NCBI RefSeq assembly: GCF_011303755.1
Contig: NZ_CP049885.1
Location: forward strand, 1 to 64,000
Origin: Acidovorax sp. HDW3
GTDB lineage: Bacteria; Pseudomonadota; Gammaproteobacteria; Burkholderiales; Burkholderiaceae_C
Direction of reading: 5' to 3'
DNA length: 64,000 nt
Positions 26,213-35,192 of this stretch are shown here, in pieces. Positions within the stretch are counted from its first letter, which is position 1, and the number at the start of each line of letters is the position of its first letter. A program made the translations under genes and the position numbers. The notes under the pieces were generated by a model that saw nothing but the letters and a program-made list of their open reading frames with translations, made no database searches and had not been told where the DNA came from.

Positions 26213-26830
26213 ATGAAATTGATCGGTTCGCTCACCAGCCCCTACGTGCGCAAAGTGCGCGTGGTGCTGGCCGAAAAAAAGCTCGACTACCAATTCGTAG
26301 CCGAAAACGTCTGGGCCGCCGACACCCAGATTGCCCGCAGCAACCCCCTGGGCAAGGTGCCCTGCCTGCTGATGGAAGGCGGCGCGGCGCTGTTTGACTC
26401 GCGCGTTATCGTCGATTACCTCGACACCCTCTCGCCCGTGGGCAAGCTGCTGCCGGTGCCCGGGCGCGAACGCGCCGAGGTCAAGACCTGGGAGGCGCTG
26501 GCCGACGGCCTGCTCGACGCCGCCATCCTGGTGCGCCTGGAAAACACTTTTGAAGGCCGCAGCGCCGAGCAGCGCAGCCCCGCCTGGATCGCGCGCCAGA
26601 TGGGCAAGGTGCACGCCAGCCTGCTGGCGCTGGCCCAGGGCCTGGGCGACAAACCTTACTACTGCGGCAACCACCTGAGCCTGGCCGACATCGCCGTCGG
26701 CTGCGCCCTGGCCTGGCTGGAGTTTCGCTTTCCTGAGCTGGCCTGGCGCAGCGAGCACCCGAACCTGGCGCGCCTGATCGACAAGCTCGCGCAGCGCGCC
26801 AGCTTTGCCGACACCCGCCCGCCGGCGTAA
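26213..26830 (+). CDS. Glutathione S-transferase family protein
   Basis: A 205-residue protein with a thioredoxin-like N-terminal domain (MKLIGSLTSPYVRKVRV, NPLGKVPCLLMEGG, LFDSRVIVDYLD) and an all-helical C-terminal domain (CGNHLSLADIAVGCALAWL). Ser/Tyr near SPY may activate glutathione. The specific substrate is unknown. It is divergent from purB with 84 bases between, and is followed by a clear terminator. Confidence 0.9.
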   Translation: MKLIGSLTSPYVRKVRVVLAEKKLDYQFVAENVWAADTQIARSNPLGKVPCLLMEGGAALFDSRVIVDYLDTLSPVGKLLPVPGRERAEVKTWEALADGLLDAAILVRLENTFEGRSAEQRSPAWIARQMGKVHASLLALAQGLGDKPYYCGNHLSLADIAVGCALAWLEFRFPELAWRSEHPNLARLIDKLAQRASFADTRPPA

Positions 26831-26861
26831 GCCCCCAGTTGCCTTGCCGGCAGATGCGCAA

Positions 26862-26884
26862 AAGGCCACCGAGGTGGCCTTTTT
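26862..26884 (+). terminator. Intrinsic terminator after the glutathione S-transferase gene
   Basis: AAGGCCACC (26862-26870) pairs with GGTGGCCTT (26874-26882), and T residues continue to 26884. The A tract on the left side makes it potentially active on both strands. Confidence 0.85.
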
Positions 26885-27101
26885 GCTGCAAGAAAAAAGT
26901 TGCGAAGCGTCCCGAAACGAAGAAAGAGAGGGAGGGAGGAGAAGCGTTCCAGGGTTGCAATCGATAAGTACCCGAAAGGCTTCGCAACGTCAAAACCGGT
27001 GCACTGTCAGGAGACTGTTTCTCTTGCGCCGTGCATGTTTCATAGAGTAGGGGCGCGCCACCAAAGTTCCAGCCCCTGATTGCAAGTAAATGTAAACAAT
27101 T
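26885..27101. other. Non-coding stretch between the GST terminator and the HD-GYP-like gene
   Basis: No gene is supported in these 217 bases. A purine-rich run (26920-26942) and GTTGCGAAGC (26900-26909) facing GCTTCGCAAC (26978-26987) are seen; the latter is a perfect 10-base inverted repeat about 70 bases apart, function unknown. Confidence 0.5.
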
Positions 27102-28313
27102 TCACACCAAGGCCAGAATGCGTTCGAGCGGCCAGCTCACGCGCACGTCTTTGTAGGCCATGGGGGCGGTGATTTTCCACTGCGCCAAAGTGGTGTCGCG
27201 CGGGATCATTTCCCCCGTCGGCGCGCCGCTGCGCGAGAGCACCACGGCGACGCGCGGCGTGGTTGCGCTCGCGCCCCGGCGCAGCACCACGGCCACCTCC
27301 TGGCTGGCCAGGCGTACCAGGGTGCCGGGCGGGTAAATGCCCAGGGTTTTGACCAGGGCGGCGCCGGCCTCATCGACCTGGCGCGTCTCGTCGTAGTAGC
27401 TGCCCTGCATGGCGGCGGTGGCCAGCATGGGGGTGCGCGAGGCGCGCGGCGCAATGCGGGCGCCAAACACGTCGGCGCGCTGGATCAGGCGCGCGAGCTG
27501 CTCGGCTGGGGTCTTGTCGGCCAGCGGGCCGGGCGTGCGCTCGTGGTGGCGGCGCACGGCTTCGAGCCACAGCGGGTCGGCCACGCCCAGGTGCTGCAGC
27601 TGCTGCGCCGACTGTGCGGCGTGGTTTTCAATCGCCATGATCTGCGGCCAGGACAGCGGATCGGTCTGCAGCGCCAGATGGTCTTGCAGCGCCGTCATGG
27701 CAATGTTCATGGACAGCGCCGCGCGCCCGACCTGCAGCGTGCGCTGTTCGTCCCAGTGCAGCGTCTCGCGCGCCGTCACCATGCAGGCTGCGGCCACCAG
27801 CACGGCGTGGGTGGCGCTGTACATCTGCGTCTCTTGCGCCGACAGCATGATCAGCGCCAGCAGCGTGGCGTCGGGCTGCTGCTGGCTGTGGCGTGCCAGC
27901 TCCTCGTGCAGCAGGTGAAAGCGCTCGCCAAAATCGTGCACCTGGGGCGCACGCAGCAGCTGGCTGGCCCGCATCTGCAGCTCCAGCCAGGCCGGCGGTC
28001 CCTGCTGGGCGCGCTCGCGTGCGCTGGCGCTGACGGTGTCGCGGGCGTTGATCTGCATCTTGGCGATCTGGCCCAGCGCCTTGTCCTCGCCCACCATCTG
28101 GTGCAGCTGGTGCAGGTAGGTGCGGTGGCTGTCGCCCGATTCATCGGTATCGACGCACAGATCAACGCCGCGCGCCTGCAGCGTTTCGAGCTCAGCACGG
28201 TTGCGGATGACGTAGCCGCGCTGCGCCAGCAGCGCCCCCTGGGCGCCGCGAAGGGCAAACGGCAGTGGCCGACCCAGCGGAATGGAGTCGATGTTGAGCG
28301 TAATCAGGTTCAT
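27102..28313 (-). CDS. Degenerate HD-GYP-like protein
   Basis: The 403-residue protein keeps the general helical layout of HD-GYP cyclic di-GMP phosphodiesterases: THAVLVAAACMV, a long helical middle, then AVRRHHERTPG and LIQRADVFGARI. However, the HD pair is absent (ALSMNIAMTAL stands where LLHDIG is expected), and the GYP after HHER...G is replaced by PGPLADKTP. Catalysis is therefore unlikely, and a binding or scaffold role is inferred. The N-terminal about 130 residues (PLPFALRGAQGALLAQRGYVI) are like those of HD-GYP proteins from this order. A GGDEF enzyme is encoded at 2104-3321. Confidence 0.7.
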   Translation of the reverse strand: MNLITLNIDSIPLGRPLPFALRGAQGALLAQRGYVIRNRAELETLQARGVDLCVDTDESGDSHRTYLHQLHQMVGEDKALGQIAKMQINARDTVSASARERAQQGPPAWLELQMRASQLLRAPQVHDFGERFHLLHEELARHSQQQPDATLLALIMLSAQETQMYSATHAVLVAAACMVTARETLHWDEQRTLQVGRAALSMNIAMTALQDHLALQTDPLSWPQIMAIENHAAQSAQQLQHLGVADPLWLEAVRRHHERTPGPLADKTPAEQLARLIQRADVFGARIAPRASRTPMLATAAMQGSYYDETRQVDEAGAALVKTLGIYPPGTLVRLASQEVAVVLRRGASATTPRVAVVLSRSGAPTGEMIPRDTTLAQWKITAPMAYKDVRVSWPLERILALV

Positions 28314-28347
28314 GGCTGCGCCCGATTATCCCCGCTGGGGCTGTCTG

Positions 28348-29397
28348 TTACGAAATGTGCGTGAGGCCAAAAACCACGGCCCACAGCGCCAGGATGGCGT
28401 CGCGCTCGGCCTGCACGGGCGCCGGGTCAATTTGCAGCGAGGCTTCGTCCAGGCGCGCCTTGTGCTGCAGGCGGCGCAACTCGCGGTAGGCGTCGGCCGC
28501 CGTGCAGCCCACACCCAGGGGCAGCAGGCCGGCGCTTTCGGCGTGCTGCAGCAGGGCGATGTTGCCCCAGTTGCCCACCAGGCGCGGGTGCGCGCCCGAA
28601 TGCGCCAGCACCAGGTATTGCAGGGCGAATTCCGCATCCACCATACCGCCCGCGCTGTGCTTGACGTCAAACGCGTCGGCGCGCACGGCGTGCGCGGCGC
28701 GCATACGCTCGCGCATGGCCATGATTTCCTGGCGCAGCGCCTGCGGGTCGCGCGGCGCGGTGATGACGGCCTCGCGCACGGCGTCAAAGCGTGCGCGCAG
28801 GTCTTCGCTGCCGAGCACGAAGCGTGCGCGCGTCATGGCCTGGTGCTCCCAGGTCCAGGCGGTGTTGCTGCCGCGCTGCTGCTGGTAGGCGGCGTAGGCG
28901 CCAAAGCGCGTGACCAGCAGGCCGGAGTTGCCGTTGGGGCGCAGGGCGGTGTCGATCTCGAACAGATCGCCCTCGCCGGTTTTCACGGTCAGCCAGTTGA
29001 TGAGCTTGCGCACGAAGGCGGCGTAGATCTCGGGCGCGCGCTCGTCCTCGTCGTCGAAGACGAAAACAATGTCCAGGTCGCTGCCGTAGCCCAGCTCCTT
29101 GCCGCCGAGCTTGCCGTAGCCAATGATGGCGAATTGCGGCGCCTCGCGGTGGCGGCCCTTGAGGCGCTGCCAGCACCACTGCGCCGTCACGCGCAGCACG
29201 CTGTCGGCGAGCAGCGAGAGGTCGTCGGCCACCTGCTCGACGGTGATGCGCCCTTCCACGTCGCGCGCCAGGGTGCGAAAGACTTCGGCGTGGTGCGCGC
29301 GGCGCAGCAGGTCGAGCAGGTTCTCGTCGTCGTCCTCGCCGGTCGATTGCAGCGCCGCGCGGCGCAGCTCCAGCTCGTGTTCAAAATCCTGCGCCAC
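28348..29397 (-). CDS. glnE: GlnE C-terminal part (adenylyltransferase domain)
   Basis: A 349-residue open frame with the second nucleotidyltransferase domain: GYGKLGGKELGYGSDLDIVF, and SAGGMVDAEFALQYL near the C-terminus. Its only nearby start is GTG 29397, with no clear ribosome-binding site. It overlaps the N-terminal frame by 17 bases, so a split two-polypeptide GlnE is conceivable but unsupported. Confidence 0.65.
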   Translation of the reverse strand: MAQDFEHELELRRAALQSTGEDDDENLLDLLRRAHHAEVFRTLARDVEGRITVEQVADDLSLLADSVLRVTAQWCWQRLKGRHREAPQFAIIGYGKLGGKELGYGSDLDIVFVFDDEDERAPEIYAAFVRKLINWLTVKTGEGDLFEIDTALRPNGNSGLLVTRFGAYAAYQQQRGSNTAWTWEHQAMTRARFVLGSEDLRARFDAVREAVITAPRDPQALRQEIMAMRERMRAAHAVRADAFDVKHSAGGMVDAEFALQYLVLAHSGAHPRLVGNWGNIALLQHAESAGLLPLGVGCTAADAYRELRRLQHKARLDEASLQIDPAPVQAERDAILALWAVVFGLTHIS

Positions 29398-31069
29398 AAA
29401 GCGCTCGGCCAGCAGTTATCACGCCCGGGTGTTGCTGCAGGTAGCGCGCCGGCCAGCGCGCCGCGCCCAGCAGGTGCAGCAGGCGCTCGTGCACCAGCGG
29501 GCGTTCGAGCAGCAGCGCCAGGTAGCTCTCGCGGCGCAGCAGCGATTCGAGCCAGTCGATCAGGCGCAGCGCAGCGGTTTCGCTCACGCGCGCCTCGGTC
29601 AGCCATTGGCCGGTGCGCTGTACCAGGCGCAGCAGGCGCTGGCGCGTTTCGTCGCGCAGCGCCTGCACGCGCGGGTGTTCGCGCCACTGCGCTACGCGGC
29701 TGCGCAGCTCGCCGTGCAGCTGCGCCAGCAGCGCATCGAGGTCGGGCGGGTTGGCGCTGCTGCGCTGGCCGTGGCAGCTGGGGCAGTCTTTGCGTTCGGC
29801 GCCGCCGAGCAGGGTGTCGAATTCTTGCGCCACCAGCTCGCGGTGCGCGTCGAGCTGCAGCAAGAAGGCGCTGGTGTCGAGTCCCAGGCTTTGTGCAATC
29901 CAGGCCAGGTCGTCGTCGCGCGTCGGCAGCACGTGGGTTTGCTGGTCGTCCAGGTACTGGATGCGGTGCTCGACGCGGCGCAAAAAGGTGTAGGCCGCGC
30001 CCAGCTGCTGCGCCGTCTCGGCCGGCATCAGGCCGGCGCGCACCAGGCGCGGCAGGGCTTCGAGCGTGGGCCGGCAGCGCAGCTCGGGGAACTGGCCGCC
30101 GCGCACCACCTGCAGCAGTTGCACGGTGAATTCAATCTCGCGGATACCGCCGCGCGAGAGCTTGACGTCGTTCGCGCGCTCGGGGCGCCCGGCGCTGCGC
30201 TGCACGGCGTGGTCGCGGATCTGGCGGTGCAGCGAACGCAGCGCATCGAACACGCTGTAGTCCAGGTAGCGGCGAAACACAAAGGGCAGCACGGCGCCGC
30301 GCAGGCCCTGCACCTCGTCGCTGCGGGTGCTCAAAAGCGGCGCGACGACGCGGCTCTTGAGCCAGGCAAAGCGCTCCCACTCGCGCCCCTGCACCTGCAG
30401 GTACTCCTCCAGCGCCGCCAGCGAGACGGCCGGTGGCCCCGAGTTGCCGTGCGGGCGCAGCGCCAGATCGACGCGAAAGACAAAGCCATGCTCGGTGGTG
30501 TCGCCGATCAGGCTGTAGATGGCCTTGACGGCGCGGGCGAAATACTCGTGGTTGGAAATTTTGCCGCGCCCGTCGCTCTGGCCGGCAGTCTCGCCGTCCT
30601 GGGCATAGACGTAGATCAGGTCGATGTCGCTCGATACGTTGAGCTCGCGTGCGCCCAGCTTGCCCATGCCGACGATCCACAGCGGCACCGCCTGGCCCTG
30701 CGGCCCCTGCGGCGCGCCGTGGCGCTCGTCGAGCTCGGCGCGCGCCTGCTGGCAGGCGCGGTCGAGCGCCAGCTCAGCGAGCTCGGTCATGCTGCGCGTG
30801 ACCTCGGCCAGCGGCGCCTGCGCATCGCAATCGCACTCGACCAGGCGCGCGAGCACCAGCTGGCGCAGGATGCGCAGCCCCGCCCCCAGTGCGGCACTGG
30901 CGCCGGCACTCGTCTGGCGCGCTTGCAGCGTCGCCAGGGCCTGGGCCATGCCCTCGCGCGTGGGTGCACCCGGCGGCAGCAGCTGCAAATCGGCGCTGTA
31001 GCGGCGTTGTACGCGTTGGTAGAAGCGGGAATGGGCCGTCAGGGGCAGGTCAAAGAGGGCAGAGGACAT
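29381..31069 (-). CDS. glnE: GlnE N-terminal part (adenylyl-removing domain)
   Basis: A 562-residue open frame that contains the first nucleotidyltransferase domain of GlnE, the deadenylylating half: GMGKLGARELNVSSDIDLIY and SRGGIREIEF. The last about 15 residues after QHPGVI are out-of-frame and unlike the family. Alone it would lack the adenylylating domain. The start ATG 31069 and the N-terminus (MSSALFDLPL) look normal. Confidence 0.7.
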   Translation of the reverse strand: MSSALFDLPLTAHSRFYQRVQRRYSADLQLLPPGAPTREGMAQALATLQARQTSAGASAALGAGLRILRQLVLARLVECDCDAQAPLAEVTRSMTELAELALDRACQQARAELDERHGAPQGPQGQAVPLWIVGMGKLGARELNVSSDIDLIYVYAQDGETAGQSDGRGKISNHEYFARAVKAIYSLIGDTTEHGFVFRVDLALRPHGNSGPPAVSLAALEEYLQVQGREWERFAWLKSRVVAPLLSTRSDEVQGLRGAVLPFVFRRYLDYSVFDALRSLHRQIRDHAVQRSAGRPERANDVKLSRGGIREIEFTVQLLQVVRGGQFPELRCRPTLEALPRLVRAGLMPAETAQQLGAAYTFLRRVEHRIQYLDDQQTHVLPTRDDDLAWIAQSLGLDTSAFLLQLDAHRELVAQEFDTLLGGAERKDCPSCHGQRSSANPPDLDALLAQLHGELRSRVAQWREHPRVQALRDETRQRLLRLVQRTGQWLTEARVSETAALRLIDWLESLLRRESYLALLLERPLVHERLLHLLGAARWPARYLQQHPGVITAGRALCGAGF

Positions 31070-31145
31070 GCGGTCACAGGGGTATCAAAACAGCAAAAAT
31101 TCCCAGCAGGGGCGCCAGCGATAATCGCCGGTTCTCTGGCCCACC

Positions 31146-34100
31146 ATGACCCAAGCCCCTACGACGCACCCGCCTTGTCTGCTGCGCTGGCTCGCAGGCC
31201 TGGCGCGTTGGTCGCTGGGCTTGCTGCTGGCGGCATGGTTGTTCCTCATCGTGGCCTGGGCCCTGCTGCACGGCGCGATTGTGCCGCGTGTGCAGGACTG
31301 GCGCCCGCAGCTGGAGCGATACGCCAGCGAGGCGCTCGGGGTTGCCGTGCGCGTGGGCGCGCTCAGCGCCCGCAGCGAGGGCTTGTTGCCCACGCTGGAG
31401 TTGCACGACGTTGCCCTGCTCAACCCCCAGGGCCAGGTGGCGCTGCAACTGCCGCGCGTGGTGCTGGCGCTGTCACCACGCGCGCTTTTGCAGCGGGGCT
31501 TTGCCCAGCTCTATATCGAGCGCCCGCAGCTCGACATCGAACGCGCTGCCGACGGCCAGGTTTTCATCGCCGGCCTGCCCTTCTCTCCCGGTGCCGAGGG
31601 CGATGGCGCCGCCGCCGACTGGCTGTTCTCGCAGGCCGAAGTCGTGGTGCGCGACGGCACCCTGCGCTGGCGCGACGCGCTGCGCCCGCAGGCGCCGCCG
31701 CTGGCGCTGCAGGCGGTCGATATCGTGCTGCGCAACCGCCCCTGGCGCCACGCCCTGCGCCTCGATGCCACGCCGCCGCCCGACTGGGGCCAGCGCTTTA
31801 CGCTCATGGGCCAGCTGCACGAGCCCTTGCTCTCGGCCCACGCGGGCGCTTGGCAGCGCTGGAGCGGGCAGCTGTACGCCTGGTTCCCGCACGTCGATGT
31901 CGCCCAGCTGCACCAGTATTTGCACCTGCAAGATGCCGCCTTGACGCGTGGCCGGGGCGCGCTGCGCGCCTGGGTCGATCTGCACCAAGGCCAGGCCAGC
32001 GGCGGCGTGGCCGACCTGCGTCTGGCCGATGTGGACGCCCGCCTGGGCCCGGCGCTGGCGCCGCTGGCGCTGCGCCAGCTCAGCGCCCGCCTGCGCGCCA
32101 GCCGTTGGGAGCAGGGCTTTGAGCTGGCAACGCAAGATTTGCAGTTCGTCACCGCCGATGGCCTGCACTGGCCCGGCGGCAACCTGCGTCTGCGCCAGGA
32201 GCACCAAGGCAGCGCCCGCGCCCAGGGCACTTTGCAGGCCGAGCACCTGGACCTGGCCGCGCTGGCGCAAATTGCCAGCGCCTTGCCCCTGCCAGAGCCG
32301 GTGCACGCGGCCCTGCGCCGCTATACGCCGCAAGGCCAGGTGCCCAATTTGCAGCTGCAGTGGCAGGGCGAACTGGCGCAGTGGCGCAGCTACCGGGCCC
32401 AGGGGCGGGTGGAGCGCCTGGCCCTGGCCGCGCCGCCCGATGCCGGCGCCGACTGGGTGCCGCAGGACTTTGGCGTGCGCGGCGCCAGCGTCAGCTTTGA
32501 CGCCAACGAGCAAGGCGGCAAGGCGCAGCTGGCGCTCAGCGATGGCGCGCTGCTGCTGCCGGGCGTGTTCGAGGAGCCCGTGCTGCCGCTGCAGCGCCTG
32601 AGCACCAACGTGCGCTGGACGCTCGACGGCGCGCAGATCGCCGTGCAGGCGAGCGACCTGCGCTTTGCCAACGCCGATGCCCAGGGCCAGGCGCAGCTGC
32701 GCTGGCGCACCAGCGACCCGGCGCAGGCCGCCAGCGGCGCGCGCTTTCCGGGTGTGCTCGATTTGCAGGGCCAACTCACGCGCGCCGACGGCACACGCGT
32801 GCACCGCTACCTGCCGCTGGCCATTGATGCCGAGGTGCGCCACTACGTGCGCGACGCCGTGCAGGCGGGCGAATCGCCCCTGGTGCGCTTCAAGGTGCGC
32901 GGTGATTTGCAGCAACTGCCGTTCGAGCGCCCGGAGCAGGGCGATTTCTACATCGCCGCCAAGATTCGGGGTGCGCGCTACGCCTACGTGCCGCCGCGCC
33001 TGCAGGCGGCGGGTGAGCCGCCCTGGCCGGTGCTCACCGACTTGAGCGGCGAGCTGGTGTTCGACCGCCACGGCATGGCCGTGCACCGTGCCAGCGCCCG
33101 TCTGCTGGGCAGCACGCAGCTGCAGCTCGGGAGCATCGCGGCGCAAATCCCCGACCTGCGCCACAGCGTCGTCGGCGTGCGCGCCCAGGGCAGCGGGCCG
33201 CTGGCCGATTGGCTGGCGCAGGTGCAGCATTCGCCCATCGCCGCCTTCACTGGTCAGGCGCTGGCACAGGCCCAGGGCAGCGGCAAGGCCGATTTGCAGC
33301 TGCAGCTGGCGCTGCCGCTGGCGGCGCTGGCGCAATCGCGCGTCAACGGTAGCCTGGCGCTGACGGGGGGCAACGAGCTGCAAATGGCGCCCGACATTCC
33401 CCGCCTGAGCAAGCTGCGCGGCAGCGTGCAGTTCAGCGAACAAGGGTTTTCTTTGCACGGCGTGCGCGCCCAGGCCCTGGGGGGTGAGCTGCGCCTCGAA
33501 GGCGGCCTGCGCAGCCCCGAGGCCCCGGTGCAGCTGCGCGCCCAGGGCCAGGCCAGCGCCGAGGGCTTGCGCCAAGCGCATGAACTGGGGCTGCTGGCGC
33601 AATGGGCGCAGCAAGCGAGCGGCAGCGCTCCCTACCAACTGGCGCTGACGGTGCGCCGGGGTGTGCCCGAGCTGCTCGTCAGCTCCAGCCTGCAGGGTCT
33701 GGCGCTGCAACTGCCCGCACCCTTGAATAAACCGGCCGATGCCAGCTGGCCGCTGCGCTTTGAGAAGCAACTCACGCCCGAGGCCGCCGCCAACAGCCAG
33801 GCGCCGCTGCAAGAGCGTCTGCATGTGAGCCTGGGCCCGGTGCTGCAGGCGCAGTTCCTGCGCGACCTGGGGACGGCCCAGCCCCAGGTGCTGCGCGGCA
33901 GCATTGCCCTGGGTCAGGGTAGCGACGAATTGCCGCCCTTGCCCGGTGCTGGCGTGGTGGCGCATGCGCGCCTCGATACGCTCGACCTCGACGTTTGGCG
34001 GCGCCTGCTGCAGGGCGAGACGGGCGCCGCTACGGCCGACAGTGCCATGACCGACTACCTGCCCACCCGCCTGGCCTTGCAGGCCGAGCAGCTGCAGCTG

Positions 34101-35192
34101 CAAGGGCGCAGCCTGCACGCGCTGGTGGCCGGCATCACGCGTGATGGCCCCATCTGGCAGGCCAGCCTGCAGGCGCGCGAGCTCGCTGGCCACGTGCAGT
34201 ACCGCCAGGCCAGCACCAGCGAGCCCGCCGGGCGCCTGCAGGCGCGGCTGGCGCGGCTGGTGCTTGGGCCGAGCCAGGCGGCAAACGTCGAGCGCCTGCT
34301 CGACGCCCAGCCGGCGCAGCTGCCGGCGCTCGACATTGATGTGCAAAATTTTGAGCTCAACGGCCGCGCCCTGGGCCGGCTGCAGGTACAGGCGCAAAAC
34401 CGGGGCGGCAGCGCGCAGCACCCGCGCGAGTGGCGCCTGTCGCAGTTCAACCTGAGCACGCCCGAGGCCGATTTCAGCGCCAGCGGCAACTGGGCCCAGC
34501 TTGCCACCCACACCCCCGGGGCGGCGGCAGCGCCCGAGCGGCGCACCGCCCTGACGCTGCGCCTGGAGCTGCGCGACGCCGGTGCCCTGCTCGCGCGCCT
34601 GGGGATGCCCGGCGTGCTGCGCCAGGGGCAGGGCCATCTGGAGGGGCAGCTCGCCTGGCGCGGCGCCCCCATCAGTCCCGACTACCAGAGCATGAGCGGG
34701 CAGCTGCACCTGGACATTGGCAAGGGCCAGTTCCTCAAGGCCGACCCCGGGCTGGCCAAGCTGCTGGGCGTGCTCAGCCTGCAGTCGCTGCCGCGCCGCC
34801 TGACGCTCGATTTCCGCGACGTTTTCAGCCAGGGCTTTGCCTTTGACTTCGTGCGCGGCGACCTGCGCGTGGACCGAGGCCTGGCGCAGACCAACAACCT
34901 GCAAATGAAGGGCGTGAACGCCGCCGTGCTGATGGAGGGCGAGGCCGACATCGTGCGCGAGACGCAGAACCTGCACGTGGTGGTGGTGCCCGAGATCAAC
35001 GCCATGACGGCCTCGCTGGTGGCCACCGCCATCAACCCCATCATCGGCCTGGGCAGCTTTTTGGCCCAGGCAGTGCTGCGCGGGCCGTTGATTGCGGCGG
35101 CAACGCAGGAATTTCGCATCGAGGGCAGCTGGGCCGAGCCGCAGGTGGTGCGCCTGCAGCGGCACAACGAGCCCGCAGGAGAATCGCCATGA
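31146..35192 (+). CDS. yhdP: YhdP-like giant AsmA-family protein
   Basis: A 1348-residue envelope protein with one N-terminal membrane anchor (about residues 20-43) followed by a long repeat-rich beta region and the C-terminal DUF3971/AsmA part (DIVRETQNLHVVVVPEINAM, SFLAQAVLRGPL). YhdP with TamB and YdbH is implicated in phospholipid transport between inner and outer membranes in E. coli. The protein is Ala/Leu/Gln-rich with no early stop. It is divergent from glnE, and its stop overlaps the amidase start by four bases. Confidence 0.88.
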   Translation: MTQAPTTHPPCLLRWLAGLARWSLGLLLAAWLFLIVAWALLHGAIVPRVQDWRPQLERYASEALGVAVRVGALSARSEGLLPTLELHDVALLNPQGQVALQLPRVVLALSPRALLQRGFAQLYIERPQLDIERAADGQVFIAGLPFSPGAEGDGAAADWLFSQAEVVVRDGTLRWRDALRPQAPPLALQAVDIVLRNRPWRHALRLDATPPPDWGQRFTLMGQLHEPLLSAHAGAWQRWSGQLYAWFPHVDVAQLHQYLHLQDAALTRGRGALRAWVDLHQGQASGGVADLRLADVDARLGPALAPLALRQLSARLRASRWEQGFELATQDLQFVTADGLHWPGGNLRLRQEHQGSARAQGTLQAEHLDLAALAQIASALPLPEPVHAALRRYTPQGQVPNLQLQWQGELAQWRSYRAQGRVERLALAAPPDAGADWVPQDFGVRGASVSFDANEQGGKAQLALSDGALLLPGVFEEPVLPLQRLSTNVRWTLDGAQIAVQASDLRFANADAQGQAQLRWRTSDPAQAASGARFPGVLDLQGQLTRADGTRVHRYLPLAIDAEVRHYVRDAVQAGESPLVRFKVRGDLQQLPFERPEQGDFYIAAKIRGARYAYVPPRLQAAGEPPWPVLTDLSGELVFDRHGMAVHRASARLLGSTQLQLGSIAAQIPDLRHSVVGVRAQGSGPLADWLAQVQHSPIAAFTGQALAQAQGSGKADLQLQLALPLAALAQSRVNGSLALTGGNELQMAPDIPRLSKLRGSVQFSEQGFSLHGVRAQALGGELRLEGGLRSPEAPVQLRAQGQASAEGLRQAHELGLLAQWAQQASGSAPYQLALTVRRGVPELLVSSSLQGLALQLPAPLNKPADASWPLRFEKQLTPEAAANSQAPLQERLHVSLGPVLQAQFLRDLGTAQPQVLRGSIALGQGSDELPPLPGAGVVAHARLDTLDLDVWRRLLQGETGAATADSAMTDYLPTRLALQAEQLQLQGRSLHALVAGITRDGPIWQASLQARELAGHVQYRQASTSEPAGRLQARLARLVLGPSQAANVERLLDAQPAQLPALDIDVQNFELNGRALGRLQVQAQNRGGSAQHPREWRLSQFNLSTPEADFSASGNWAQLATHTPGAAAAPERRTALTLRLELRDAGALLARLGMPGVLRQGQGHLEGQLAWRGAPISPDYQSMSGQLHLDIGKGQFLKADPGLAKLLGVLSLQSLPRRLTLDFRDVFSQGFAFDFVRGDLRVDRGLAQTNNLQMKGVNAAVLMEGEADIVRETQNLHVVVVPEINAMTASLVATAINPIIGLGSFLAQAVLRGPLIAAATQEFRIEGSWAEPQVVRLQRHNEPAGESP

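Larger units (their letters stand above)
28348..31069 (-). pseudogene. glnE: glnE, bifunctional glutamine synthetase adenylyltransferase, frameshifted
   Basis: GlnE adenylylates and deadenylylates glutamine synthetase to set nitrogen assimilation. Here two overlapping minus-strand frames (31069-29381 and 29397-28348) together cover the full protein. The first frame leaves the family sequence after QHPGVI at about 29422, where relatives continue with DELL. The other frame resumes at LLAERFVAQDF after a TGA-TAA pair. The sequence GTGATAACTGCTG lacks bases equal to 2 modulo 3, best explained as loss of five bases from a GTGAT(CGACG)AACTGCTG-like original. Both nucleotidyltransferase domains are otherwise intact. 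This is either a real mutation or a sequencing/assembly error. Confidence 0.85.

Noticed and set aside
31473-35165. A 1230-codon minus-strand frame opposite yhdP
   Set aside because: An antisense frame without motifs; YhdP is well supported on the plus strand.
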